Positions 52,255-59,664 are shown, counted from the stretch's first letter. The stretch is DNA of 64,000 bases from Chryseobacterium gallinarum (GCF_001021975.1 NZ_CP009928.1:248001-312000); one strand, 5' to 3'. Notes: a model not told the origin generated them from the sequence alone. Program-made: numbers and translations.

Positions 52255-53264
52255 TTCTTCAGCTTTTTGTCGTTAATATAATTGTTAAGATGGAAGTCTA
52301 TACTTTCTTTCACAGGAATGAACTGATACCCCAGCTTTTCTTTAATTTTTTGGTTGGAAATGGTGTTGAATGAAGATATTGCCTCAATATTCGATTTGGT
52401 GATCATCCTCAGCTTCGGAATAAACCATCCGAAAAGGGCATTGGCCAACCTTCCGATATTCAATTGGAATCCGGATAGTATTTTCGCCTCTTTAAGACCT
52501 AATCTTGTTCTGATCTGTTGGGCGAGATCTGCATACCTGTTATTTTCAGCAACGATAATAAACCGTTCCCCGAAAATATTATTTTCCATCAGTTCTACAG
52601 CCGTTTTGGCAACATCCCTTACATCCACGTAAGCTGATCCGCCCGAAAATGTAAAACTATTATCTTCAAAGGTAGAAAAAAGCTCTCCGCTGCTCTGGTT
52701 CCAGTTTCCGCTTCCGACAATCATTCCCGGATTGATAATCACTACGTTTAATCCCTCGGCTGAGGCTCTCCAGGCTTCCATTTCTGACAAGTGTTTGGAA
52801 ATAGCATACGCGGAATGTTCCAGTTTCGGGTTGAAATCCGAATTTTCGTCCAGCTCTCCCTTTTCATTAAAATTGTCTAAAACGGCAACAGAACTTACAT
52901 GCAGAAATTTTTTAACTGAGGATCCTTCACAGGCATACAAAAGATTTTCTGTACCTTTAATGTTGGTATGGTACATTTCCTTCTCATCTTTAGGATGAAA
53001 GCTTACTTTTGCGGCGCAGTGATATACATCCTCCACACCTTTTAAAGCATTCTGTAAAGAATCAGGATCATCAAAATCCACATCCATCCATTCGATTTTA
53101 TTAAAAAAATCATTAGGATTTTCTGTATAAAAGCTATAGGAATGCTTTACTTCGTTTAAATTGCTGCCCGGTCTTTTGGAAGCTCGTACATGTTTACCTC
53201 TTTTAAGAAGTTCCAGGACGATGATCCTCCCCAGGATTCCGGTTGCACCCGTTACAAAAACCAT
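52251..53264 (-). CDS. NAD-dependent epimerase/dehydratase-family protein (extended SDR)
   Basis: The 337-residue protein has the Rossmann motif VFVTGATGILGRIIVLELLKRG at the N terminus and the catalytic YAISK (Tyr and Lys) motif with a preceding Ser. LHVSSVAVLDN and VIINPGMIVGSG also fit the extended SDR group. Such enzymes act on sugar nucleotides, sterols or flavonoid-like ketones. Coupling to an acyl-CoA ligase suggests a role in lipid or acyl-thioester metabolism, which is only an inference. Confidence 0.87.
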   Translation of the reverse strand: MVFVTGATGILGRIIVLELLKRGKHVRASKRPGSNLNEVKHSYSFYTENPNDFFNKIEWMDVDFDDPDSLQNALKGVEDVYHCAAKVSFHPKDEKEMYHTNIKGTENLLYACEGSSVKKFLHVSSVAVLDNFNEKGELDENSDFNPKLEHSAYAISKHLSEMEAWRASAEGLNVVIINPGMIVGSGNWNQSSGELFSTFEDNSFTFSGGSAYVDVRDVAKTAVELMENNIFGERFIIVAENNRYADLAQQIRTRLGLKEAKILSGFQLNIGRLANALFGWFIPKLRMITKSNIEAISSFNTISNQKIKEKLGYQFIPVKESIDFHLNNYINDKKLKK

Positions 53265-53287
53265 TAATTATTTTACTTGATTGCTGA

Positions 53288-53295
53288 CTAAAATA
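53288..53295 (-). promoter_or_regulatory. Weak -7 box of the SDR/acyl-CoA ligase operon (TATTTTAG)
   Basis: One mismatch from TAnnTTTG on the minus strand, 23 nt before the SDR start codon. No good -33. Confidence 0.3.
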
Positions 53296-53461
53296 TGACA
53301 ATATTTTCTATCCGGCAATGATTCATTTTCCTTGTAAAAGTTCTCTGAAAAACTGCTTCTGCAAATTTGCGATTTTTAAAGCAGAATTCAACTTTATTTA
53401 ACCAATATTATCACTCTGAGTAAACTTAGAGCCCATTGCTTTCTTACCACCGTAAAATATA

Positions 53462-53501
53462 AAAGTCCTGAAAGAATTAAGTATAAATCTTTCAGGACTT
53501 T
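53462..53501 (-). terminator. Terminator of the graspetide operon
   Basis: A perfect 14-bp hairpin (AAAGTCCTGAAAGA and its complement, 12-nt loop) is followed on the minus strand by TTTATATTTT. It lies 20 bases past the stop of the last ligase gene. Confidence 0.88.
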
Positions 53502-53521
53502 AAGGTTAAAATATTCTGTGA

Positions 53522-54526
53522 TCAGGCCATCACCATATTATTTCTTCTTGGTGCTTTGTCACAAAGGACATCTGCAATACTTTTAGAAATTAAATTCCCT
53601 TCCGTAAGGTTATCCAGCCAGAAAAACTCTCCTGCGGCATTGATCTCGATGAAATAATATTCATTTTCAGGAGAAACAATCATATCTATAGCCCCGTAAT
53701 CCACGTTATAAATATCCAGAAGTTCCAGCAGTTTTTCTTCAATATCTCCCGGCAATTCGGTTCTTACCCATTTATCAAGCAGGTTTACTCCATCTTTTCT
53801 CCAATCTACCTTAGCATCTTCAAATTGCTGTGAATCAATTTCAAAGGCATACACATCCCTCCCCACAATGGTTATACGAAGTTCTTTTTTCTTTTCAATC
53901 ATTTTCTGAAACTGCATCGGGCAATATAAAAGCGTATCCAGTTCTTCCAGCTTATTTTCGCTCACTACATTGGTGAAAACAACACTTTCCACCCCATCTT
54001 CAGTGATGGCAAAACCGGTCTGCATTTTGGCGACGACATTCCGGTGCTGAAGAATAAATTTTTTTGCCACATCAGGATTGTTGGTTATACAGGTATCCGG
54101 AATTGTAAGTCCCAATTTATCTGCTACTTTCAATTGTTCTTCCTTACTGTCCAGTCTTCTGTAAATGCCCGGCTTACCCAGTGAATACGTATCCACCGAT
54201 TCAATAAAGCCAAAAAGGGTATTCCGGATTTCCCCCATGGCAGCCCCGTAAAATTTGGCATCCAGTTCTTCTTTCAGGCCGCTCCCGATATTATAGGCTC
54301 TCCTGTACCATATTGCCGAAATATCATCTAAACGATATTGGGCTTCGGGAGTTTCAAGAATACTAACCCATTCCCCGTTTTGAAAAGTTGTTGACAGTTT
54401 ATTTTGCAAAGGATACAGATCCACATCAAAACGGATTACCTGGCAGTTATTTTTTTCAATATACTCCGTTACTTTTTCAATTGAAAAGTTATCCGCAGTA
54501 TGTGTTATAATTAATATTTTATTCAT
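53522..54526 (-). CDS. mvdD: ATP-grasp graspetide maturase, ester-forming type (MvdD/MdnC-like)
   Basis: The 334-residue ATP-grasp ligase has the features I associate with MvdD/MdnC: AIWYRRAYNI, KLGLTIPDTCITNN, ESVVFTNVVSENKLEEL, YCPMQFQKMIEKKKELRITIVG, DWRKDGVNLLDKW and the metal/ATP end IEINAAGEFFWLDNLT. In microviridin synthesis this enzyme makes two side-chain ester bonds on the core peptide. It overlaps the preceding ligase gene by 8 nt (coupled). It is last in the operon precursor-precursor-MvdC-MvdD. Assignment to the ester- rather than amide-forming type rests on these motifs and should be tested. Confidence 0.87.
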   Translation of the reverse strand: MNKILIITHTADNFSIEKVTEYIEKNNCQVIRFDVDLYPLQNKLSTTFQNGEWVSILETPEAQYRLDDISAIWYRRAYNIGSGLKEELDAKFYGAAMGEIRNTLFGFIESVDTYSLGKPGIYRRLDSKEEQLKVADKLGLTIPDTCITNNPDVAKKFILQHRNVVAKMQTGFAITEDGVESVVFTNVVSENKLEELDTLLYCPMQFQKMIEKKKELRITIVGRDVYAFEIDSQQFEDAKVDWRKDGVNLLDKWVRTELPGDIEEKLLELLDIYNVDYGAIDMIVSPENEYYFIEINAAGEFFWLDNLTEGNLISKSIADVLCDKAPRRNNMVMA

Positions 54527-55475
54527 TGAAGTTGATTCTTTTTATAAGATTATCAGCAATTCTTTCTGCTATCGGAAAGCCCAGTTCTTTCTGCAGCATT
54601 CCCCATTCTCCCTGTGGATTGACTTCCAGAAAATAATAGCCTCCGTCTTTTCCTTTTATCATATCAATAGCCCCGATATAAAGTCCCATTTCTTTCATCA
54701 TAGAAGCCAGACTGTTTTTTATATCGTCAGGCAATTCATAGGCAGACCAAAAATAGCCGTCCCGGGTCACTCTCCAGTCTGCATTTTCACTGTTATTGAT
54801 TTTACCTGTGAAAAATTCTCCGTCCACATAGATGATCCTCAGCTCGTATTCTTTATCAATGTAGGGTTGAAAAATCATCGGACAATATTCAATATCCGAG
54901 AGATAGCCTAAAGTTTCTTTTTCAATCACCATGGTGGAAACCTGGCTTTCTCCATTCATCGTTTTGGCAACAACACTATGAAGCTTGGCTACTGCTTTCC
55001 CCTGACAATGCTGATGAAAGAAAGCAATAATCTTTTTTTCATCGTTCGAAAAGATGGTTTTAGGAACGGTCAGGTTATTTTTTTTGGCGATTTTCAGCTG
55101 AAACATTTTATTTCCATCCACTTTTCTTTCCTTTTCATAGGGGTTTACCCATGGAATATTTTCTAGAATGGTCATCAGATTATACCGGAGACTCCCGTAT
55201 TCTTTGATGAAAATTTTTTCGTATTCTCCATCCAGTTCTTCGGGAACGCTTATATTCCACGCTTTCCGGTGCCATACCCCTTTGATATCATCAGAATGGA
55301 TCCGGTTACCTGATTCATCTGTCAGTTCAAATGAATCTTCATTAACACTTATGTTCTGAAGATGGTTCAGGTGGTCAGAATTCAATCTGAAATAAGGAAT
55401 ATTTTTAGAGCTGAGATAGGCAAAAAAGAGGTCAATATTGTAAAAATCTTTTGAGTGGGTAATGCAGAGAATCAT
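54519..55475 (-). CDS. mvdC: ATP-grasp graspetide maturase, amide-forming type (MvdC/MdnB-like)
   Basis: The 318-residue ATP-grasp ligase is a paralogue of the next gene with the same layout: VWHRKAWNI, NNLTVPKTIFSN, YCPMIFQPYIDKEYELRIIYVDG, ADWRVTRDGYFWSAYELP and the end YYFLEVNPQGEWGMLQKEL. By elimination and by context it should be the MvdC/MdnB type, which forms the Lys-to-acidic-residue amide after the two esters. It starts 18 nt beyond the T run of a terminator-like hairpin (55493-55522) and overlaps the next ligase by 8 nt. Confidence 0.85.
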   Translation of the reverse strand: MILCITHSKDFYNIDLFFAYLSSKNIPYFRLNSDHLNHLQNISVNEDSFELTDESGNRIHSDDIKGVWHRKAWNISVPEELDGEYEKIFIKEYGSLRYNLMTILENIPWVNPYEKERKVDGNKMFQLKIAKKNNLTVPKTIFSNDEKKIIAFFHQHCQGKAVAKLHSVVAKTMNGESQVSTMVIEKETLGYLSDIEYCPMIFQPYIDKEYELRIIYVDGEFFTGKINNSENADWRVTRDGYFWSAYELPDDIKNSLASMMKEMGLYIGAIDMIKGKDGGYYFLEVNPQGEWGMLQKELGFPIAERIADNLIKRINFNE

Positions 55476-55492
55476 TTGCCGGGCTTTATAAA

Positions 55493-55522
55493 AAAGGGAA
55501 ACTTAACATTAAGTTTCCCTTT
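55493..55522 (-). terminator. Internal attenuator/terminator between the precursor genes and the ligase genes
   Basis: A perfect hairpin (arms AAAGGGAAACTTAA at 55493-55506 and its complement at 55509-55522; effective loop 4 nt) is followed on the minus strand by TTTTTATAAA. It lies 37 bases after the stop of the second precursor and 18 bases before the MvdC-type start. It should end most transcripts after the precursors and let a fraction read into the ligases. Confidence 0.8.
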
Positions 55523-55558
55523 CTATGATTGAGTTATTATACTTAATATAAAAGATTA

Positions 55559-55777
55559 TTATACGTATTGAACATCATCATCGCCATCAGACGGGTATTT
55601 CATGGTATGCATCATATCATCTTTCGGAGACGTTACACTGTCGATTTCAGGTTTTGTGATCACGTCCCTTTCAGGAATTGAGATGTCTGTACCTCCTTTT
55701 ACGGTTTGAGGATCTTTAAGCTGCTTTTCTAAAAATGATGCAAAAAACGGCTTCTTCTTTGAATTCTTGTTTTTCAT
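55559..55777 (-). CDS. Microviridin-like graspetide precursor peptide 2 (72 aa)
   Basis: The 72-residue precursor has a basic N terminus (KNKNSKKK), the leader helix PFFASFLEKQ (10-19) that recruits the ATP-grasp enzymes, and VKGG at 26-29. The C-terminal core has T58-M-K60-Y61-P62-S63-D64-G-D66-D67. By analogy with microviridins, T58-D64 and S63-D66 would be esters and K60-D67 the amide. Asp at both 66 and 67 replaces the usual Glu-Glu. The 28 residues between GG and T58 are rich in Asp, Ser, Thr and Pro. It is preceded by the first precursor (46 bp away) and followed by the attenuator hairpin. Confidence 0.87.
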   Translation of the reverse strand: MKNKNSKKKPFFASFLEKQLKDPQTVKGGTDISIPERDVITKPEIDSVTSPKDDMMHTMKYPSDGDDDVQYV

Positions 55778-55823
55778 AATGATTTAGTTTTAATTTGATA
55801 TAATGATTTAATTTAGGTCAGAA

Positions 55824-56063
55824 TTATACTACGTCTCCTGCTTCGTCGCTGTCCGACGGAAATTTCATCGTTACATTTTCACTTCCGGGACGCGAAACAC
55901 TATCTTCAAGAGCTGAAGTGGTAATTGAATCTTTAATCACTGAAGTAACGTCATCTAAAAGTACAGAAGTAGCGTCTCCTCCTTTTACAGTTTCAGGATC
56001 TTTAATCTGTTTTTCTAAGAAAGTAGCAAAAAAAGGCTTCTTTTTTGAGTTTCCGTTTTTCAT
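55824..56063 (-). CDS. Microviridin-like graspetide precursor peptide 1 (79 aa)
   Basis: The 79-residue precursor is a paralogue of the next gene: KNGNSKKK, leader PFFATFLEKQ (10-19), VKGG at 26-29, and the core T65-M-K67-F68-P69-S70-D71-S-D73-E74. Predicted links by microviridin analogy are T65-D71 and S70-D73 (esters) and K67-E74 (amide). Phe replaces the usual core Tyr. The 35 residues between GG and the core are unusually rich in Ser, Thr, Asp and Val. It is the first gene of the graspetide operon. No clear -7 box is seen; TACTTTG (one base short of the consensus) lies about 30 nt upstream. Confidence 0.87.
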   Translation of the reverse strand: MKNGNSKKKPFFATFLEKQIKDPETVKGGDATSVLLDDVTSVIKDSITTSALEDSVSRPGSENVTMKFPSDSDEAGDVV

Positions 56064-56177
56064 AAGTTAATATTTTTATTTTTTTGGTAATCCAAAGTAC
56101 AAAATTTTCAACTTATAGGGAAATAAAAACAAATTTTAATAAAATTTTAACACAAAACCAAATATCAAAGTAAAAAA

Positions 56178-56957
56178 TTAAATCAAACCAAGAAATTCCT
56201 TTACAACATTAGCAAAATCCGCCGGATTTTCAGCCTGAACCCAATGTCCTGCATTTTTTATGGTCACGATCCTTGCTTTGGGAAATTGCTGTTTGATCCC
56301 GTATTCGTCCTGAGGCAAAATATAATTGGAGCGGTCTCCTGCAATAAATAATGCATCTCCTTCAAAAACCCCGAATTTAACAGCATTGGAAACAAATTCG
56401 TTATATTTTTCAGAAAGGGTTTTCAGATTAAATCTCCAGTTTAATTTTTTATTGTCATCCCAATACAGATTTTTAGTTAAAAACTGAATGGTAGATTTTT
56501 CAGGAATATATTGGCTCAGAATAGCTTCCACATCATTCCTGGACCCTGCGGTATTGAAATCTACCGTTTCCAATGCCTTAATGATCCCCTGATGGTGCGG
56601 AGGGTAAGCTTTTGGTGAAATATCCACCACAATAAGTTTGTCTACTCTTTCCGGATATTGTAATGCAAACTGCATTACCGCTTTTCCTCCCAGCGAATGC
56701 CCCAGCACATGAGCTTTCTGAATCCCATAATGATCCATATACCGGGCTATATCATCTGCAAGATCGTCATGGCTCATATTTTCAGAATGGAAGCTTCTTC
56801 CGTGATTTCTGAGATCAATCAGGTGTACAGGAAGATATTCTCCCAGGTCTTTCCCAAAACTTCCCCAGTTATCGAGCATACCAAACAATCCGTGAAATAC
56901 TAATAGGGGTGTGGACGTTATATTTTCACCGAATATTTTTGAATTTAAAATTTCCAT
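56178..56957 (-). CDS. Alpha/beta-fold hydrolase (YbfF-type esterase)
   Basis: The 259-residue protein opens with LLVFHGLFGMLDNWGSFGKDL (oxyanion HG motif) and carries the nucleophile elbow GHSLGG with Ser88 and the catalytic His in NAGHWVQAENP. The length and the HGLFG-DNWG opening match the YbfF group of acyl esterases. It is cytoplasmic. It ends 114 bp from the graspetide precursors without a shared promoter, so I treat it as unrelated to graspetide maturation. Confidence 0.87.
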   Translation of the reverse strand: MEILNSKIFGENITSTPLLVFHGLFGMLDNWGSFGKDLGEYLPVHLIDLRNHGRSFHSENMSHDDLADDIARYMDHYGIQKAHVLGHSLGGKAVMQFALQYPERVDKLIVVDISPKAYPPHHQGIIKALETVDFNTAGSRNDVEAILSQYIPEKSTIQFLTKNLYWDDNKKLNWRFNLKTLSEKYNEFVSNAVKFGVFEGDALFIAGDRSNYILPQDEYGIKQQFPKARIVTIKNAGHWVQAENPADFANVVKEFLGLI

Positions 56958-57084
56958 ATTTTTAATAAAAGTTAGAATTAGAAGCGGAAAGCAGATGGTA
57001 AAAGCTAATGAAATTTTGTTTTAGAACTGGCTGTATAATTTACAGACTGTAGCTTACCTTTAGTAGCAATTTCCGGCATCCCGT

Positions 57085-57804
57085 TTACCATTTTGCCAGT
57101 CTCTTCAGATAAGCCTGAACTGTATTTTCCAATCCCATATAAAGGGCTTCCGATATCAAAGCGTGCCCTATGGAAACCTCAAGCAGATTAGGAATTGTAT
57201 CTGCAAAATATTTTAAATTATCTAAACTTAAATCATGTCCCGCATTAATACCCAATCCCGCATTGCCGGCAGCCACCGCTGTATCATAGTAAGCTTTTAT
57301 AGCCTGTTCTTTATTGATGGGATAATTTTTTGCATAAGCTTCAGTATACAGCTCAATCCTGTCAGCTCCTGTTTTCGCTGCATATTCTACCAGTTCAGGC
57401 AGTGGATCAAGGAAAATAGAAGTACGGATTCCTGCATTTTTGAATTCACTGATGATTTCAGTAAGATAGTCCAGATGCTTTTTTGTATCCCATCCCGCAT
57501 TGGACGTAATGGCATCATCTGCATCCGGAACCAGCGTCACCTGCTCCGGTTTTACTTCCAGCACCATATCAATGAAGGATTGATGTGGGTTTCCTTCAAT
57601 ATTGAATTCAGTCGTAACCAATGGTTTCAAATCATAGACATCTTTTCTGGTAATATGTCTTTCATCAGGTCTTGGATGAATGGTAATTCCTTGTCCCCCA
57701 AATTCCTGAATCCTTACAGCCGCTTCTGTAACACTGGGTGTATCCCCTCCTCTTGCATTTCTTAATGTCGCAATTTTATTAATGTTTACGCTTAGTTTTG
57801 TCAT
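57085..57804 (-). CDS. pdxJ: Pyridoxine 5'-phosphate synthase
   Basis: The 239-residue TIM-barrel protein has the PdxJ motifs LSVNINKIATLRNARGG at the N terminus, ITIHPRPDERHI, EVKPEQVTLVPD and INAGHDLSLDNL. It condenses 3-amino-1-hydroxyacetone phosphate with deoxyxylulose 5-phosphate to give vitamin B6 phosphate in the DXP-dependent route. DXP must therefore be made somewhere in this cell, although isoprenoids probably come from mevalonate (mvaD at 49-50 kb). Confidence 0.95.
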   Translation of the reverse strand: MTKLSVNINKIATLRNARGGDTPSVTEAAVRIQEFGGQGITIHPRPDERHITRKDVYDLKPLVTTEFNIEGNPHQSFIDMVLEVKPEQVTLVPDADDAITSNAGWDTKKHLDYLTEIISEFKNAGIRTSIFLDPLPELVEYAAKTGADRIELYTEAYAKNYPINKEQAIKAYYDTAVAAGNAGLGINAGHDLSLDNLKYFADTIPNLLEVSIGHALISEALYMGLENTVQAYLKRLAKW

Positions 57805-57811
57805 TTTTATT

Positions 57812-57968
57812 GAGATGTTAGATATGAGAAGTTAGAAATTAGTTTGACCAATTAGCCATTATTTCAATATTTCACTTCTCTATCACTATTAAATTTTTAT
57901 ATTTATTATGTTTTTTATCAGATGTTAAGAGCCTGTCTCTCACTACATCTGGTTTCTAATTTCTACAC
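57812..57968. repeat. Short degenerate repeat between pdxJ and the MscS gene
   Basis: GAAGTTAGAAATTAG (57829-57843) and, inverted, CTAATTTCTAC (near 57955-57965) bracket this gap. A related GAATTAGAAGCGG stretch lies at 56971-57005. These look like members of the TGGAAG/TTAGAA repeat group. Confidence 0.3.
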
Positions 57969-59228
57969 TTTTACACTCACCTGCATCACCTGAAGATCAA
58001 ATTCCTTTGATGCCACCAGCAAATGATCGAAAATATCTGCCTGGATCTGCTCAAAACGCTCCCATTGGGAATCATTGGTAAAACAATACACCTCAAGCGG
58101 AAGACCCTGTGGAGTGATTTCCAGCTGACGAACCATTCTGGTTGCATTTTTTTCCACATCCGGATCATTTTCTATGTACCGCTGTGCATAATATCTGAAA
58201 ACCCCGATATTGGTAAGCTGTCTCCCGTTGATGACTTTATCTTTATGAATCAGGCTTTCTTTTTCTTTTTTAATCTCAGATGTTCTTTCTTCCAGGTAAT
58301 CTGAAATTAAATTAATTTCCTTTAACCGCTCAATATCTTCGTCTGTAAGAAATTTAAAAGAATTGATATTAAAGTAAATGGATTTTTTAATTCTACGGGT
58401 ATTGGATTCGGACATTACCTGCATATTTTTGATCTCCGTAGTCAGGAAATCATAGGTAGGAATGGTGGAAACCGTTTTATCAAAATTGGTAATTTTGGTC
58501 GTCAGGAGGCTTATTTCCGTAATATTTCCTTCTATACTATATTTGGGAATGCTGATCCAGTCTCCTACTTTCAGATTCTTAGAAGTCGCCACATGAATTC
58601 CGGTTACAAATCCCAGAATAGTATCCCTGAAAACAAGAACCAAAACCGCCGTTATTGCCCCCAAACTTCCTACAATCGTTGTTCCTTTAATTCCGAAGAT
58701 AACACAAAGTCCCACCACAGAAAAGACAAAGATTCCCAGAATCTTCACTGTTTCTGAGATAGCATTCAAAGCCATTATCTTATAGAAATCCTGCTTAATA
58801 GTAAAATAATGTCTAAAGGCAGTTAAAGCACGATAAAGCATTCCTGCAATAATCATTACTAATGCTAGATTTATACATCTGCTGATAAATATTGTTGTTG
58901 CCGGTAAAGCACCGTAAAAAATGGATTCATGAATACTTCCTATAAAAACCAAAGCCCCGATATGAGCTAAAGAATTTGATATTTTTGACTGATAAATAGA
59001 TTGTATAATAGGAAACTTTTCCTGATTGCGGAAAAATCTGAATACAAAATTGATGATAAATTTATAAACAAAGTCTAAGATTAAAAATATGGCACACAGT
59101 AAAAATAACTTCACAATAATATGTAAAACCCAGTCAAATCCTGAGGGTGATATTTTACTTATGTACCCGTAAAGTGGCTCGGTAAGTTCTTGTAAAAAAC
59201 TTTTGGTTTCTTTTATTTGGTCATTCAT
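57963..59228 (-). CDS. MscS-family mechanosensitive channel (YbdG-like)
   Basis: The 421-residue protein has five membrane helices. The MscS pore helix is FGIKGTTIVGSLGAITAVLVLVFRDTILGFVTGIHVATSKNLKVGDW, followed by the beta domain (SIPKYSIEGNITEISLLTTKITNFDKTVSTIPTYDFL) and a soluble C-terminal domain. The membrane arrangement before the pore is longer than in MscS and fits the YbdG group. It opens under osmotic downshock. An exact -7 box lies 5 nt before the ATG and abuts the terminator of the upstream peptide gene. Confidence 0.9.
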   Translation of the reverse strand: MNDQIKETKSFLQELTEPLYGYISKISPSGFDWVLHIIVKLFLLCAIFLILDFVYKFIINFVFRFFRNQEKFPIIQSIYQSKISNSLAHIGALVFIGSIHESIFYGALPATTIFISRCINLALVMIIAGMLYRALTAFRHYFTIKQDFYKIMALNAISETVKILGIFVFSVVGLCVIFGIKGTTIVGSLGAITAVLVLVFRDTILGFVTGIHVATSKNLKVGDWISIPKYSIEGNITEISLLTTKITNFDKTVSTIPTYDFLTTEIKNMQVMSESNTRRIKKSIYFNINSFKFLTDEDIERLKEINLISDYLEERTSEIKKEKESLIHKDKVINGRQLTNIGVFRYYAQRYIENDPDVEKNATRMVRQLEITPQGLPLEVYCFTNDSQWERFEQIQADIFDHLLVASKEFDLQVMQVSVKV

Positions 59229-59233
59229 TAAAG

Positions 59234-59241
59234 CAAAAATA
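59234..59241 (-). promoter_or_regulatory. -7 box of the MscS gene (TATTTTTG, 5 nt before ATG)
   Basis: Exact TAnnTTTG on the minus strand, ending 5 nt before the ATG at 59228. It overlaps the T run of the upstream peptide-gene terminator (59243-59282), so read-through and promoter firing compete at the same place. Confidence 0.5.
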
Positions 59242-59242
59242 T

Positions 59243-59282
59243 AAAAAAGGTTGTTTTTTTTTCTTTAAAACAACCTTTTTTT
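59243..59282 (-). terminator. Terminator of the double-glycine peptide gene
   Basis: A perfect 14-bp hairpin (AAAAAGGTTGTTTT and its complement) is followed on the minus strand by a T run. It lies 29 bases after the peptide-gene stop. Confidence 0.85.
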
Positions 59283-59310
59283 ATTTAATTTTAATTATTA
59301 TTTATGAAAT

Positions 59311-59574
59311 TTAACAAGTATAATCATTACCTGAGGGATATATACCTCCACTAGACTGTATATTTGAATTTATAGCATTCATCATAGATTGCCTCCATTG
59401 ACCACAATTATTAATTCCGCATAAAGATGAAGTATACCCGGAATAAGATACCTGGGCTACGACATTTCCATTATTATAATAATTTACAGTCATACTACAA
59501 GCTCCTCCTGCATTGATATTTGATAATTCATTTCGGGTCAATCCTTTAAATTTTCTTAAATCATTTGTTTTCAT
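59311..59574 (-). CDS. Double-glycine-leader, four-Cys secreted peptide (bacteriocin-like)
   Basis: The 87-residue product has a 24-residue leader (KFKGLTRNELSNINAGG) with the LxxxELxxIxGG pattern of peptides cleaved and exported by C39-peptidase ABC transporters. The predicted 63-residue mature part is rich in Asn, Gly, Ser and Tyr and has four Cys (26, 52, 57, 87), enough for two disulfides. No known bacteriocin is matched by eye, and no C39 transporter or immunity gene is nearby. It has its own promoter and terminator, so it is a self-contained single-gene unit. Confidence 0.78.
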   Translation of the reverse strand: MKTNDLRKFKGLTRNELSNINAGGACSMTVNYYNNGNVVAQVSYSGYTSSLCGINNCGQWRQSMMNAINSNIQSSGGIYPSGNDYTC

Positions 59575-59597
59575 AATATTAATATTTAATTGTATAG

Positions 59598-59626
59598 CTA
59601 ATTTAGATATAATTTTTAAAATGCAA
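59598..59626 (-). promoter_or_regulatory. Promoter of the double-glycine peptide gene (TTG-18-TAAATTAG)
   Basis: On the minus strand TTG (59626-59624), an 18-nt spacer and TAAATTAG (one mismatch from TAnnTTTG) lie 23 nt before the ATG. Confidence 0.5.
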
Positions 59627-59664
59627 AAAAATATTATAATTATCTTGCATTATAAATTTTCAAC

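Noticed and set aside
56178..56957. Alpha/beta hydrolase as the graspetide leader peptidase
   Set aside because: It matches YbfF-type esterases, is cytoplasmic and is not in the graspetide transcript; no protease feature.
57235..57765. 176-codon antisense frame inside pdxJ
   Set aside because: Fully covered by a conserved PdxJ sequence and lacks a start signal.
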